Below, piece by piece: positions 52,277 to 61,409 of a stretch of DNA of 64,000 bases. Both the position numbers and the translations under genes were made by a program. The stretch spans positions 1 through 64,000 of the forward strand of contig NZ_BMWA01000004.1 in NCBI RefSeq assembly GCF_014650995.1, read 5' to 3'. The DNA is from Streptomyces viridiviolaceus. GTDB lineage: Bacteria; Actinomycetota; Actinomycetes; Streptomycetales; Streptomycetaceae. Numbering within the stretch: position 1 is the first letter of the stretch; each line of letters begins with the position of its first letter. The notes beneath the pieces were generated by a model. The model did not search any database. It saw only the letters and a program-made list of their open reading frames with translations, and had not been told where the DNA came from.

Positions 52277-53890
52277 TCAGCCGTCGTTGTCCCGCCACCG
52301 GCCGCCGCTGGGGGCCGAGTCGAAGCGGGTGGCCGCCGAGGCGTTGCCGCCGAAGTCGTTGCCGGAGACCCGGCCGCCGGTCCAGGTGGCCTCGTGGGCG
52401 ATCCACAGGGCGTGGGTCTGGGTCCGTGGGTGCTGGTCGTCCCAGATCCGGTTGCCGTGCACGTAGGGGTGCTTCACGGCCGCCGCCGCGGTGAGGCCGG
52501 CGCGCGGTGCCGGGGAGTCCTCGAGGCGGTAGGCGGAGCCGGGGGCGGGGGCGCCGTCGAGCCAGGCCGTCGTGGCGCCGGGGCGCTCGGGGGCGAGGGT
52601 GAGTTCGGTCGCGGTGTTGGCCACCACCAGCGCGGTCCTGTCGCCCACCGTCAGCTGCTTGCCGTGGTGGCCGCCCGGGAGCCAGTCGGCGCCCGCGTCG
52701 GTCAGGGACCGCGGGCCGAAGCGCACGCCCTCGCCGCCGCCCTCGGCCGCCGGTGCGCAGCGACGGCCGTTGTCGCGGACGCGGTTGCCGAGGATCGCCG
52801 GCTCGTGCAGGGCGGCGTCGACGCGGATGCCGTCCAGGGCGTTGTGCCGGATGTCGTTGGACTCCAGGACGATGTCCGTGGTCGCCTCCTGGTCGCCGCC
52901 GGCCAGATTGTGCTGCCAGTAGCCGTGCCGGCCGTTGTTGCTGACGCGGTTTCCGCGGAAGGCGTAGGGGCCGGGGGTGTTGCCCACGGCGATGCCGTCG
53001 CAGACGTTGCCGTCGATGACGCAGCCGGTGACGATGCCGCCGCGCCCGCCGACGCTCGTGGTGCCCTGCGAGGACACGTCGAACCCGGCCACGTGGTTGC
53101 CGATCATCGTCGAGCCGGTGACGAGCAGTCCGTCGGTGCCCCAGTCGGAGATGCCGTAGCGGTTGTCCTCGGTGTGACAGGCGGTGATGCGGATGCCGCG
53201 GGGCGGGGGCCAGTCCTCCTGCTGGAGTTCCAGGAAGATGCCGTTGGTGCCGTTGCCGGTCGCCACGCACGCGGTCACCGACAGCCGTTCGACCGGGCCC
53301 CAGCCGCCGACACCGATCCCGATGCCCGCGCCGCCCATCTTCTCGCCGGGGTCCTGCCGCCCGCACCGCTCGGTCAGCACGCCCTCGACGACCGTGTCCT
53401 GGAGGAAGTCGCAGCCGAAGCCGGTGGCCGCCGTGTCGTGGATGTACAGGTCGGTGAAGCGGCCCCGCAGCACGTACTGCAGGCCGAGCCCCTTGGCCAG
53501 TACCTCGTACTCCTCCGTGTGCACCTCGGAGCCGTCGATCTCGAAGTGCGCGAAGGTGATGTCGGCGATGTGGTTGTCCCGGCCGGCGCCGTGCTGCGCG
53601 GTGGTGAACCAGGCCAGCGGCACCGGCTGGTCCGGGGCGCCGGGGTTGGCGAGCACGAAGCAGGTGGCTCCCCGGCCGGCCCCGACGAGGGAGACGCCGC
53701 TGCGCCAGAGCACGGGCCGGTCCCGGATCAGGTAGCGCCCGGCGGGCACGCGCACGGTGCGCGGCCGTCCGTCCGCGGCGGTGGCCTCGCCCAGGGCGTC
53801 CACCAGTTTCTGCAACGCGGGCCGGTCGTCGGTGGTGCCGTCCCCGACCAGTCCGTACTCGTGGGCGTCGACCGTCAACGGCGCAGTCAT
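52277..53890 (-). CDS. Right-handed parallel beta-helix protein (Pectate_lyase_3-like)
   Basis: A 537-aa protein. The start (DAHEYGLVGDGTTDDRPALQK) is the classic Pectate_lyase_3 opening, followed by many short PbH1-type turns (NHIADITFAHFEIDG; GTNGIFLELQ; NVCDGIAVGNTPGPYAFRGN). Such folds occur in polysaccharide lyases, tailspikes and epimerases. No signal peptide is present. ATG 53890 follows GAAGGAG. It lies alone; the substrate is unknown. Confidence 0.85.
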   Translation of the reverse strand: MTAPLTVDAHEYGLVGDGTTDDRPALQKLVDALGEATAADGRPRTVRVPAGRYLIRDRPVLWRSGVSLVGAGRGATCFVLANPGAPDQPVPLAWFTTAQHGAGRDNHIADITFAHFEIDGSEVHTEEYEVLAKGLGLQYVLRGRFTDLYIHDTAATGFGCDFLQDTVVEGVLTERCGRQDPGEKMGGAGIGIGVGGWGPVERLSVTACVATGNGTNGIFLELQQEDWPPPRGIRITACHTEDNRYGISDWGTDGLLVTGSTMIGNHVAGFDVSSQGTTSVGGRGGIVTGCVIDGNVCDGIAVGNTPGPYAFRGNRVSNNGRHGYWQHNLAGGDQEATTDIVLESNDIRHNALDGIRVDAALHEPAILGNRVRDNGRRCAPAAEGGGEGVRFGPRSLTDAGADWLPGGHHGKQLTVGDRTALVVANTATELTLAPERPGATTAWLDGAPAPGSAYRLEDSPAPRAGLTAAAAVKHPYVHGNRIWDDQHPRTQTHALWIAHEATWTGGRVSGNDFGGNASAATRFDSAPSGGRWRDNDG

Positions 53891-54057
53891 CCGGTGCTCC
53901 TTCCGCCCGTGACGCTCCGGCGGCCGGTCCGTCGCAGCGGCCGCCTCGGCCCCGGGTACCAGGCGTCCGTGCTCCTCAATCACGAAGAGATCGTTCACCG
54001 GCAGATCATCCGGACATATCTGGCGCTTTATCCCATTCCGGGGTCCATAATCAGAAC

Positions 54058-54429
54058 ATGAGTACGGCAACGTATGTACTGCTGGCCGCATCCGACACGG
54101 TCAACGTGACCGTCGCCTTCATCGGCGGCATGGTGATCGCCGGCGCTCTGATCCTGGCCGTGGCCGTCGGGATGCGGGTCATGGAACGGGAGTCCAACCG
54201 GCCCCGCGCGGAGGAACAACCGAAGCTCCCCGAGGCAGGGCCCGTCCACGAGGAACGGGAGATGCGGGAGCCGGACGAGGTCCCGAGGGTGACGAACGGA
54301 GGCTCGCGGCTCATGCCGTACGAGCTCCACCCGGCGAGCACCCGGCGGGGAGAGGACCAGAAGCGACGGCGCTGGCTGCCGGGTTCCAGCGGCTCCTTCG
54401 GCGGCGGCGGACTGCCGCCCGGGGTGTGA
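54058..54429 (+). CDS. DUF6479-like small membrane protein
   Basis: A 123-aa protein with one membrane helix near 17-40 (VTVAFIGGMVIAGALILAV). The cytoplasmic tail contains REMREPDEVPRVTNGG, MPYELHPAST and a basic-Gly tail ending SSGSFGGGGLP. This pattern matches a Streptomyces-specific family I know as DUF6479. ATG 54058 sits after an AT-rich stretch. Function unknown. Confidence 0.8.
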   Translation: MSTATYVLLAASDTVNVTVAFIGGMVIAGALILAVAVGMRVMERESNRPRAEEQPKLPEAGPVHEEREMREPDEVPRVTNGGSRLMPYELHPASTRRGEDQKRRRWLPGSSGSFGGGGLPPGV

Positions 54430-54465
54430 CGCGCGCCGCGCCCGGGTGCCGACTCACCGATGCCA

Positions 54466-54495
54466 GGGAGCTGCCCCGCCGGCGGGGCAGCTCCC
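54466..54495 (+). terminator. Perfect 15-bp hairpin after the DUF6479-like gene
   Basis: GGGAGCTGCCCCGCC and its exact complement are directly adjacent (54466-54480, 54481-54495), followed by GTTTCT. A textbook terminator. Confidence 0.85.
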
Positions 54496-54651
54496 GTTTC
54501 TCCCTGCCGGCCCCGGGTCCGGCGCCCGTCCGGACTGCTCCGTCCGGGTGACCGCCGGAGTGCGGACCGGCGGTCACGGTTCTTCACTGGTGGCGTACCC
54601 GTACGCCGTCGCCGGTCGACGACGGTCCACCCGAGGCCCTTGGAGGCGAAG

Positions 54652-55173
54652 ATGGCCGGTCACCGGGCACACGGCGGCACCGGCGCCGCACTGACGGCCG
54701 CCGTGGCGGTGGTGGCCACCGCACTGGCCGGCTGTTCCGACGAAGGCGACGACACCGGGCCGCCCTCGGACGCCGCAAGTGCCGCGAGCGCGGCCAGCCG
54801 GGCCGCCTCGGCCGCCTCCTCGCTGGCCTCGGAGGGCTCCGACGCCCTGGCGTCGGCGACGGCGGAGGCCGGGCGGTGGCTGGAGGAGATCCAGGAGGGC
54901 GCCGACGTCAGGGGCGACGTGCGGCTGGGCGACCCGGGCATCGACGCCGACGGGCGGACCACGGTGGAGGTCACGGCCCGCAACACCGCCGAGTCGGCGA
55001 AGTCCTTCGCGGTACAGGTGAACCTCACCGACCCCGACGGCAACCTGCTCGACACGGTCGTCGTCACCGTCTCCGACGTCCCGGCAGGCAAGTCCGGCCG
55101 GGCCACCGCCCGCAGCACGCACGACCTGTCCGGGGACGTCCGCGCGGTGGTGGCGCGGGCGGTGCGGTACTGA
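54652..55173 (+). CDS. Hypothetical lipoprotein
   Basis: A 173-aa exported protein. The signal peptide ends in lipobox ALAGCSD (Cys near 29). A Ser/Ala-rich spacer (DAASAASAASRAASAASSL) leads to a beta-sandwich-like domain with TTVEVTARNTAESAKSFAV and NLTDPDGNLLDTVVVTVSD, similar to FxLYD-type modules. ATG 54652 follows TTGGAGG. Its role on the cell surface is unknown. Confidence 0.82.
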   Translation: MAGHRAHGGTGAALTAAVAVVATALAGCSDEGDDTGPPSDAASAASAASRAASAASSLASEGSDALASATAEAGRWLEEIQEGADVRGDVRLGDPGIDADGRTTVEVTARNTAESAKSFAVQVNLTDPDGNLLDTVVVTVSDVPAGKSGRATARSTHDLSGDVRAVVARAVRY

Positions 55174-55230
55174 CCGCTCCCGGGCGTCCGCACCCCACCG
55201 GCCGGGCGGGGTGCGGAAGCGGGCCCGTGC

Positions 55231-56901
55231 CTACCGCGAGAGCCACACCGTCGTGTCCGGCCCCACACGGCCGTCCTCCAGCGGCGCGCTGCTCAGCAGC
55301 ACCTCACCGGCGGGCCGCTCGACGGGCCCGTCCGACAGGTTGGTGACACACCGCCAGCCGTCCGAGCGGTCGAACTGCAGCACCCCGGGCGGGGCGTCGT
55401 CCGCCCAGGTGAGCGACTCGCCGTCGAGCAGCTTGCGGCGCAGGCGCAGGGCCGTGCGGTACAGCTCCAGCGTCGAGCCCTCCACCCCGTCCTGCGCCTG
55501 GACGGCGTACGCCGCGAAGCCGGGCGGCTGCGGCAGCCAGGCGGCGCCCGCCCCGAAGCCGTACGACGGTCCGTCCGTCGTCCACGGCAGCGGCACCCGG
55601 CACCCGTCGCGGCCCTTGCGGACGTGCCCGGTCTGCTCCCAGATCGGGTCCTGGAGCACCTCGGTGGGCAGGTCGGCCACCTCGGGCAGGCCGAGCTCCT
55701 CACCCTGGTAGACGTAGGCCGAGCCGGGCAGCGCCAGCATCAGCAGGGTCGCCGCGCGGGCCCGGCGCAGCCCGGCCGCGGCGTCCACGGCCGGTGCGGT
55801 GCCGCCGGACAGCAGCCATGCGTCGGTGTCGGTGCCCGGCGGCAGGACCAGGCGGGAGGCGTGCCGGACGACGTCGTGGTTGGACAGCACCCAGGTCGCC
55901 GAGGCCCCGGCCGCGTGCGCGTCCGCCAGTGAGCCGGTGATGATCCGCCGCAGCTCGTCCGCGTCCCAGCCGGCCTGGAGGTACTCGAAGTTGAACGCCT
56001 GGCCCAGCTCGTCCGGACGGGCGTACAACGCGCGCCGGGCGCCCGGCACCCAGGCCTCGGCGACCGCCATCCGGGGCGGGGTGTAGGCGTCGAGGATCTT
56101 GCGCCAGTCGCGGTAGACCTCGTGGACCTCGTCGCGGTCGTAGAAGGGGTGGGTGCCGGGCGGGAACTCCGCCAGCGCCGCCTCGCTGCTCAGCTCGGGC
56201 GCGCCGAGATCGCGCAGCGGCTCGCTCAGGTCCTTGACGAGCGCGTGGGCGACGTCGACCCGGAAACCGTCGACGCCGCGGTCCGACCAGAACCTGAGCG
56301 TGGTGCGGAAGTCCGCACGGACCTGCTCGTTCTCCCAGTTCAGGTCGGGCTGTTCGGGGGTGAACAGATGCAGGTACCACTGCCCGTCGGGGACCCGCCG
56401 CCACGCGCTGCCGCCGAACACCGACTGCCAGTCGGTGGGCGGCAGCTCGCCGCCGGCGCCGCGGCCGTCGCGGAAGACGTAGCGGTCGCGGGCGGGGGAG
56501 CCGGGGCCCGCCTGCAGGGCCTCCTGGAACCACACGTGGCGGTGCGAGCTGTGGTTGGGGACCAGGTCGACGATGACCTTCAGGCCCAGGCGGTGGGCCT
56601 CGGCGACCATCGCGTCGAAGTCGTCGAGGGTTCCCAGGCGCGGGTCGACGGCGCGGTGGTCGTCGACGTCGTAGCCGCCGTCGGCGAGTTCGGAGGGGTA
56701 GAACGGGCTGAGCCACAGTGCGTCGACACCGAGGGCGGCGAGATGGGCGAGGCGCTGGGTGATGCCGCGCAGATCACCGAGCCCGTCGCCGTCGGCGTCG
56801 GCGAAGCTGCGGGGATAGATCTGGTAGATGACGGCCTGCCGCCACCAGTTGGGGTCCTTGGACGACAGGTCGGGCGTACCGGCGGTGGTGCGTACGGTCA
56901 C
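55231..56901 (-). CDS. GH13 alpha-glucosidase / oligo-1,6-glucosidase
   Basis: A 556-aa GH13 enzyme, usual length. Conserved regions are in order: DLVPNHSSHRHVWF (region I), DGFRVDVAHALVKD (nucleophile Asp, region II), MAVAEAWVPG (acid Glu, region III), SNHDVVRHA (region IV). The start WWRQAVIYQIYPRSFADADG is typical of oligo-1,6-glucosidases. It hydrolyses maltose/isomaltose oligosaccharides in the cytoplasm. ATG opens the frame at 56901. No ABC sugar transporter lies beside it. Confidence 0.94.
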   Translation of the reverse strand: MTVRTTAGTPDLSSKDPNWWRQAVIYQIYPRSFADADGDGLGDLRGITQRLAHLAALGVDALWLSPFYPSELADGGYDVDDHRAVDPRLGTLDDFDAMVAEAHRLGLKVIVDLVPNHSSHRHVWFQEALQAGPGSPARDRYVFRDGRGAGGELPPTDWQSVFGGSAWRRVPDGQWYLHLFTPEQPDLNWENEQVRADFRTTLRFWSDRGVDGFRVDVAHALVKDLSEPLRDLGAPELSSEAALAEFPPGTHPFYDRDEVHEVYRDWRKILDAYTPPRMAVAEAWVPGARRALYARPDELGQAFNFEYLQAGWDADELRRIITGSLADAHAAGASATWVLSNHDVVRHASRLVLPPGTDTDAWLLSGGTAPAVDAAAGLRRARAATLLMLALPGSAYVYQGEELGLPEVADLPTEVLQDPIWEQTGHVRKGRDGCRVPLPWTTDGPSYGFGAGAAWLPQPPGFAAYAVQAQDGVEGSTLELYRTALRLRRKLLDGESLTWADDAPPGVLQFDRSDGWRCVTNLSDGPVERPAGEVLLSSAPLEDGRVGPDTTVWLSR

Positions 56902-57043
56902 GCGGTCTCCTCTGCGAAGCGTGCGGTGGCGTGAGTGCGGGCGACAGGTAGAAATCTGTCCAGATCGCCGGAAAAGTGAACACGCGGATCACACGACCGC
57001 ACGCGCGTACGGCAGAGGCGGCCCTCATCGGGCCCGTACCGCT

Positions 57044-58003
57044 CTAGCGTTCGACAGCCGCCAGATACAGCTTCACGTACCGTGCCACGTCGACCTCCAG
57101 CGCCACGTCCACCAGCGGCTGTTCGCGGGTGCCCTCGTGGAGCTCGGACTCGCCGGGGCGGGCCCTGCGGTCGACGATCGTCTGACCGCGTGCCGGACCG
57201 GGAGCGAGGGACACCTCCACGGGCAGCCGGTGCGTGGTCAGGCCCTCCGGGTCGGCGACCGCGCAGACCGCGCCCGCGTCGCCGAGGCCGCCGCCGGGGT
57301 CGGTCTCGTCGGTGGCGGGCCCGCGGTGGGCGAGCAGCTCACCGGCGAGGCGGGTGCCCGGCTCGGCGCTCGCGCGCAGCCGGCGCACGTCCGGGCCCGG
57401 CACGATCACCCGCTGAAACACGTCCAGCCCGTACATGGTGATCGGCACCCCCGCGCTGAGCAGGATCGCGGCGGCCTCCGGGTCGTGCCACACGTTGAAC
57501 TCGGCGACCGGTGTGGCGTTCCCGGTGGCCACCGCCCCGCCCATGAACACGATCCGCTCGATGTTCGAGGTGACCTCCGGGTGGGTGCGCAGCAGCAGCG
57601 CGATGTTGGTGGCGGGCGCGGTGGGGATCAGGGTCACCGGGCGCGGGGAGGCGAGGATCTCCCGGCGCAGCAGCGCGACCGCGTCCACGTCGGCCGGGGT
57701 ACGGGCGGGCGCGGGCAGGCCGAGATCGCCCATGCCGTCGTGTCCGTGCACGTGCCGGGCGGTGCGCACGGCCTCGATCAGCGGGCGTTCGGCGCCCCGG
57801 GCGACGGGGATCTCGGGGGCGCCTGCCTGCTCCAGCACGGTCAGGGTGTTGCGTACGACGCCGTCCACGTCGGTGTTCCCGGCCACGCAGGTGACCGCTC
57901 GCAGGTCGAGGCCCGGGTGGCGGACCGCCAGCAGCAGGGCCAGGGCGTCGTCGATGCCGGTGTCGCAGTCGATGATCACCGGTACGGGCTGGTCGGTGGT
58001 CAC
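57044..58003 (-). CDS. Inosine-uridine preferring nucleoside hydrolase
   Basis: A 319-aa protein of the IunH/RihC family. The Ca2+-binding motif IIDCDTGIDDALAL is at 9-22; VTLIPTAPATNIALLLR and ERIVFMGGAVATGNATPVAEF cover further active-site parts and EFNVWHDPEAA the ribose site. It splits nucleosides to base and ribose for salvage. GTG 58003 follows GAAGGAG. It seems monocistronic. Confidence 0.94.
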   Translation of the reverse strand: MTTDQPVPVIIDCDTGIDDALALLLAVRHPGLDLRAVTCVAGNTDVDGVVRNTLTVLEQAGAPEIPVARGAERPLIEAVRTARHVHGHDGMGDLGLPAPARTPADVDAVALLRREILASPRPVTLIPTAPATNIALLLRTHPEVTSNIERIVFMGGAVATGNATPVAEFNVWHDPEAAAILLSAGVPITMYGLDVFQRVIVPGPDVRRLRASAEPGTRLAGELLAHRGPATDETDPGGGLGDAGAVCAVADPEGLTTHRLPVEVSLAPGPARGQTIVDRRARPGESELHEGTREQPLVDVALEVDVARYVKLYLAAVER

Positions 58004-58280
58004 GGCGAGGGCTCCTTCACTGCCGCGGGGCGCCTTTTCCCGTGACCCTACGCGGACGCGGGCGGCTTCCCACAGCTCGGTGCCGCGGCCCGGGCCCGGT
58101 CGCGCGGCCCGGGCCGCGCGCACGGCCTCCCGTGCCGTTCGCCCGGTCGGTGGTCGCCCGCCCGGGCGGATCGGCGCGCTGGTGGTGGGGTGAAGGTGGT
58201 GTTGCCGTGGAATGACTTGTCCGATATTGACCGGTCTCGACCGGCCCCGGCCGTCCCGGCACCCCAGGAGGCACCCCCCG

Positions 58281-59048
58281 ATGCATCGCACCCCGGCCGC
58301 CCGCCCGTTCCTCGCCTTCGCCCTGTCGGCCGCCCTGGGCCTGACGGTGGCCGCCTGCTACGCCGGGGGGCTGGACAGCGCCCGCCCCGCCGCGACCCCG
58401 CCGGCGACCGCCCAGTCCCCGGCCGCGCTCCCGTCGCCCGCCGTGCCGCCCGCCCTCACCCGGGACCAGGCGCGGGCCGCGCTGATCACGGAGGCCGACC
58501 TCGGGGGGTCGTGGGAACAGACGCAGGGCGCCGCGACCTGGCGGGACGAGCTGCTCAAGGCCACCACCGACCACGCCGAGTGCCAGCGGCTGCTGGACGT
58601 CCTCTACACCGAGGAGGTCTTCGCCGCCGCCCCGGATCCCCGCGCGACGGCCGCCCTCGACGAAGGCGTCGACGGCACCCAGCTGCACTACCGGATCACC
58701 GCCCACCGCGCGGCGGACCTCGACCGGACGCTGACCTGGCTGGAGACGCTGTCGAGCACCTGCGGGCGGTTCACCGCCACGACCGAGGGCGGAGAGGACC
58801 TGGAGGTGCAGGTCAGCGACATGCCCCTGCCGGAAGTGGGGGACGTCGGCCGGGGCCTGCGGGTGATGGTGCACGCCGAGGACGTCGTCCTCACCATGGA
58901 CCTCGCCGCCGTACGCCTCGGCGACGACGCGATCAGCCTGACCAACGGCGGTGTCGGCGAGGTGACGCAGGAGGCCGTCTGGAGGGCCGTGGAGGTCGGC
59001 ACGGCACGGCTGACGGAGATCCGGCGGCAGGGACGGGTGCAGGTGTAG
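58281..59048 (+). CDS. Hypothetical lipoprotein
   Basis: A 255-aa exported protein: signal peptide with lipobox TVAACYA (Cys near 27), a Pro/Ala linker, then a folded domain (LTRDQARAALITEADLGGSW) and DLEVQVSDMPLPEVGD. Similar Streptomyces lipoproteins of unknown function contain the EADLGGSW-type start. ATG 58281 follows CCAGGAGG. It is divergent from the nucleoside hydrolase. Confidence 0.8.
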   Translation: MHRTPAARPFLAFALSAALGLTVAACYAGGLDSARPAATPPATAQSPAALPSPAVPPALTRDQARAALITEADLGGSWEQTQGAATWRDELLKATTDHAECQRLLDVLYTEEVFAAAPDPRATAALDEGVDGTQLHYRITAHRAADLDRTLTWLETLSSTCGRFTATTEGGEDLEVQVSDMPLPEVGDVGRGLRVMVHAEDVVLTMDLAAVRLGDDAISLTNGGVGEVTQEAVWRAVEVGTARLTEIRRQGRVQV

Positions 59049-59089
59049 AGGGGGCGGGACCTGCGCCGGTGGGGCGCCGGTGTCCGGGA

Positions 59090-59420
59090 ACGGTACGGAC
59101 GTGGATGCCGGGGAACGGCACGGGCCGCCCCCGATGCGGGCCTTGTACCGGCGCGGACGTGGGTGCCGGGAGACCGGCGCGGAGACCGGCGCCGGACCAC
59201 CGTGCGGGACCCGCACGGATGACGGGACGCCAGTGCAGGATCGGCGAACCAACCCCCAGGAAACGGGCACGGGCCACCACCGTGCGGGACCTGCACCGAT
59301 GACGGAACGCCAGTGCAGGATCAGCGAACCCTCAGGGGAACCGGTACGGACTGCCGTGCGGGGCCTGCATCGGTGACGAGACCGCAGTGCAGGGGCTCGG
59401 TGTACGGACGCCGGTGCGGG
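59090..59420. repeat. Degenerate tandem repeat in a long gap
   Basis: Units of about 74-80 bp recur in a 460-base gap (59049-59509): CGTGCGGGACC at 59201 and 59281, and CGTGCGGGGCC at 59355, each followed by a CCAGTGCAGGA-like block. An earlier, poorer unit sits near 59134. The reading frames through them are not coding-like. Apart from this the gap has no feature. Confidence 0.6.
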
Positions 59421-59509
59421 AGTAGCGCCGTGCGGGTCCCGTGCCGGCACCGGCGGGCAGGCCGCTGACCGTGGGGTCCCGGCGTACGGGCCCCGGTGTC
59501 GGCGCCCGG

Positions 59510-60256
59510 CTAGCCGTCCCGGTCGAATCTCTGGCGATGGGTGACGACCTCGCGGGCCACGTCGTGGGCGGTGCGGCCCCCGGCGAAGGCGCGGGCACGC
59601 AACCGGGCCAGGGCCTCGTCGGCTCCGACACCGAGCTGGGCCATGATCATGCCGACGGCCTGGTGGACCTCGTCGTGGTCGTCGGCCAGCCCGTTCAGCC
59701 AGCCCGCCCCGCCGAGGGGGTCGTACTCCTCGCCGCGGGGCAGCGCCGTCAGCGCAGACGTCATGACGGCGGCGACGAGCCGTGCCGTGCGCAACTGGGC
59801 ACCGGTGAGCCGGCCGGGGGTGTCGCGGTAGAGGTCGAGGGTGCCCACGCACACCGAGTCGTCGCCCAGCGGCAGCGCGTACACCGCCCGCACCCCGACG
59901 GCCGTCGCCTGCTGGGCGAAGACGGGCCAGCGGCCGGCGTCGGCCCCGGCGGTCAGGTCGCAGGCGAGCACGGGGGCGCCGGTCTCGCCGGCCCGCACGC
60001 AGGGACCGTCACCCAGGGTCGCCTGGATCTCCGCCAGGTAGGAGGCCCGCTCGCCGCTGGCGCACAGCCGTACCGGGACGCCGTCGCTGCGCAGCGACGC
60101 GCTGGCGCCGGTCACCGGCAGCAGCCGCACCGCCATCGCGCACAGCCGTCCCGGCACCTCGCGGGGCGGGGTGCCCCGGACCCCCTCGGCGATCAGCTCG
60201 GCGGCACCCGCCACGTCAGGGGTCCACCGGGGGTCGTCGCTGGACCGCACGCCCAC
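59510..60256 (-). CDS. GAF-ANTAR domain RNA-binding regulator
   Basis: A 248-aa protein. Residues ~15-170 form a GAF domain (CVRAGETGAPVLACDL, GVRAVYALPLGDDSVCVGTLD). The C-terminal ANTAR domain (about 185-240) has VHQAVGMIMAQLGVGADEAL and RTAHDVAREVV. ANTAR proteins bind dual hairpins in mRNA leaders and prevent termination. GTG 60256 starts the frame. Its target RNA is unknown. Confidence 0.92.
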   Translation of the reverse strand: MGVRSSDDPRWTPDVAGAAELIAEGVRGTPPREVPGRLCAMAVRLLPVTGASASLRSDGVPVRLCASGERASYLAEIQATLGDGPCVRAGETGAPVLACDLTAGADAGRWPVFAQQATAVGVRAVYALPLGDDSVCVGTLDLYRDTPGRLTGAQLRTARLVAAVMTSALTALPRGEEYDPLGGAGWLNGLADDHDEVHQAVGMIMAQLGVGADEALARLRARAFAGGRTAHDVAREVVTHRQRFDRDG

Positions 60257-60397
60257 CGCCTCCTTCGCTGCCGCGGTCGGCCACGTCGACGGGCTTCCGG
60301 AACAGGACGCCGACGGGATGCGTCACCTGCCCGGAGACGAGCCTCGACTACCCGTGCCCGACCGGGCGAAACCGCTCCGACACCGGGCCTCACCGCC

Positions 60398-60683
60398 CCC
60401 TCGTACGGCCCCGCCGACCGGACCACCCGACGCACGTCCGCCACGTCGAGAACCGGCGGCCGGACGACGCCCGTACCGAGCCGAACCTCAGCGCGCCAAG
60501 TGCCGGTGACGGTCACCGCCCTGGCGGCGGCAGGCGCTATCGCTTCTCGTACGGCCCCGGGCGACCGGACCACCCGACGCACGTCCGCCACGTCGAGAAT
60601 CGGCGGCCGGACGACGCCCGTACCGAGCCGAACCTCAGCGCGCCAAGTGCCGGTGACGGTCACCGACCGGGCGGCGGCAGGCG
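60398..60683. repeat. Two degenerate copies of the TIGR03943 gene 3' end
   Basis: A ~147-bp unit occurs three times: copies at about 60398-60540 and 60541-60687, and the true C-terminus of the next gene above 60687. The marker TGCCGGTGAC starts at 60501, 60648 and 60794 (steps of 147 and 146). Read on the minus strand each copy encodes VTVTGTW, PPxLDVADVRRV and a PYE-like end. The two outer copies are nearly identical to each other but clearly diverged from the gene terminus. Confidence 0.85.
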
Positions 60684-61409
60684 CTACCGCTTCTCGTACG
60701 GGTTCGCCGGCTGGGCCACCCGGCGGACGTCCGTCGCGTCGAGAACCGGCGGCCAGGCGGCGTCCGTACCGAGCCCACCCTCGGGGTGCCAGGTGCCGGT
60801 GACCGTGACCCAGGTGTCGGTGGGCGGGGCGTCGGCCGCTGCCCGTCCGCGGATCTCGGCCTTGCCCGTCGTGGCGTCGGCGGCGCAGCAGGAGACCTGG
60901 AGGCGGGTGACGTACCAGGTGCCGTCGTCGCCGTGGGTGACGAAGCCGGTCAGGCGGACGGTGCGGCCGGTCAGGGACCGGGCGCTGTCGTAGATCGCGC
61001 GGGAGCCGAACTCGGCGAGGGTCAGCTCCACCGGGTCCCCGGACGGCAGCGCCGGGAAGGTCCCGACCCCCTGCGCCGCACGCCGGGCCGCCTCGCGCTC
61101 GGCGCTGTAGGAGCCGAGGGCGGGCGGCGGGAACAGCAGCAGGGCCAGGGCGGGCAGCGTCAGGAGCCAGGCGACACGGGGACCGGCGGGGCCGTGGCCG
61201 TGGCCGTGCGCGTCCTGGGCGTCCGTCGCCGGGCGCCGCGCGGTGAGGGCGGTCGCCACCGCCAGCAGCACCAGCACGGCTCCGGAGACGATCAGGTAGG
61301 GCCGCAGCCCCGGCTGCACGTACCGCAGGTACAGCTCGCCGAAGAGCGAGATGCGCAGCACCGCCGCGCCGGTCAGCGCGAGCAGGACCGCAGGTCCGTA
61401 CCGCCTCAC
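60684..61409 (-). CDS. TIGR03943-family membrane protein
   Basis: A 241-aa protein with two N-terminal membrane segments, a His-rich cytosolic loop (DAHGHGHGHGP), a third segment (VAWLLTLPALALLLF) and an extracytoplasmic C-terminal domain with two adjacent Cys in LQVSCCAADATTGKAEIRG. The family always pairs with the permease gene upstream, as here (GTGA overlap). His and Cys residues hint at metal handling, for example zinc, by inference. GTG 61409 starts the frame; duplicated 3' ends lie beyond its stop. Confidence 0.88.
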   Translation of the reverse strand: MRRYGPAVLLALTGAAVLRISLFGELYLRYVQPGLRPYLIVSGAVLVLLAVATALTARRPATDAQDAHGHGHGPAGPRVAWLLTLPALALLLFPPPALGSYSAEREAARRAAQGVGTFPALPSGDPVELTLAEFGSRAIYDSARSLTGRTVRLTGFVTHGDDGTWYVTRLQVSCCAADATTGKAEIRGRAAADAPPTDTWVTVTGTWHPEGGLGTDAAWPPVLDATDVRRVAQPANPYEKR

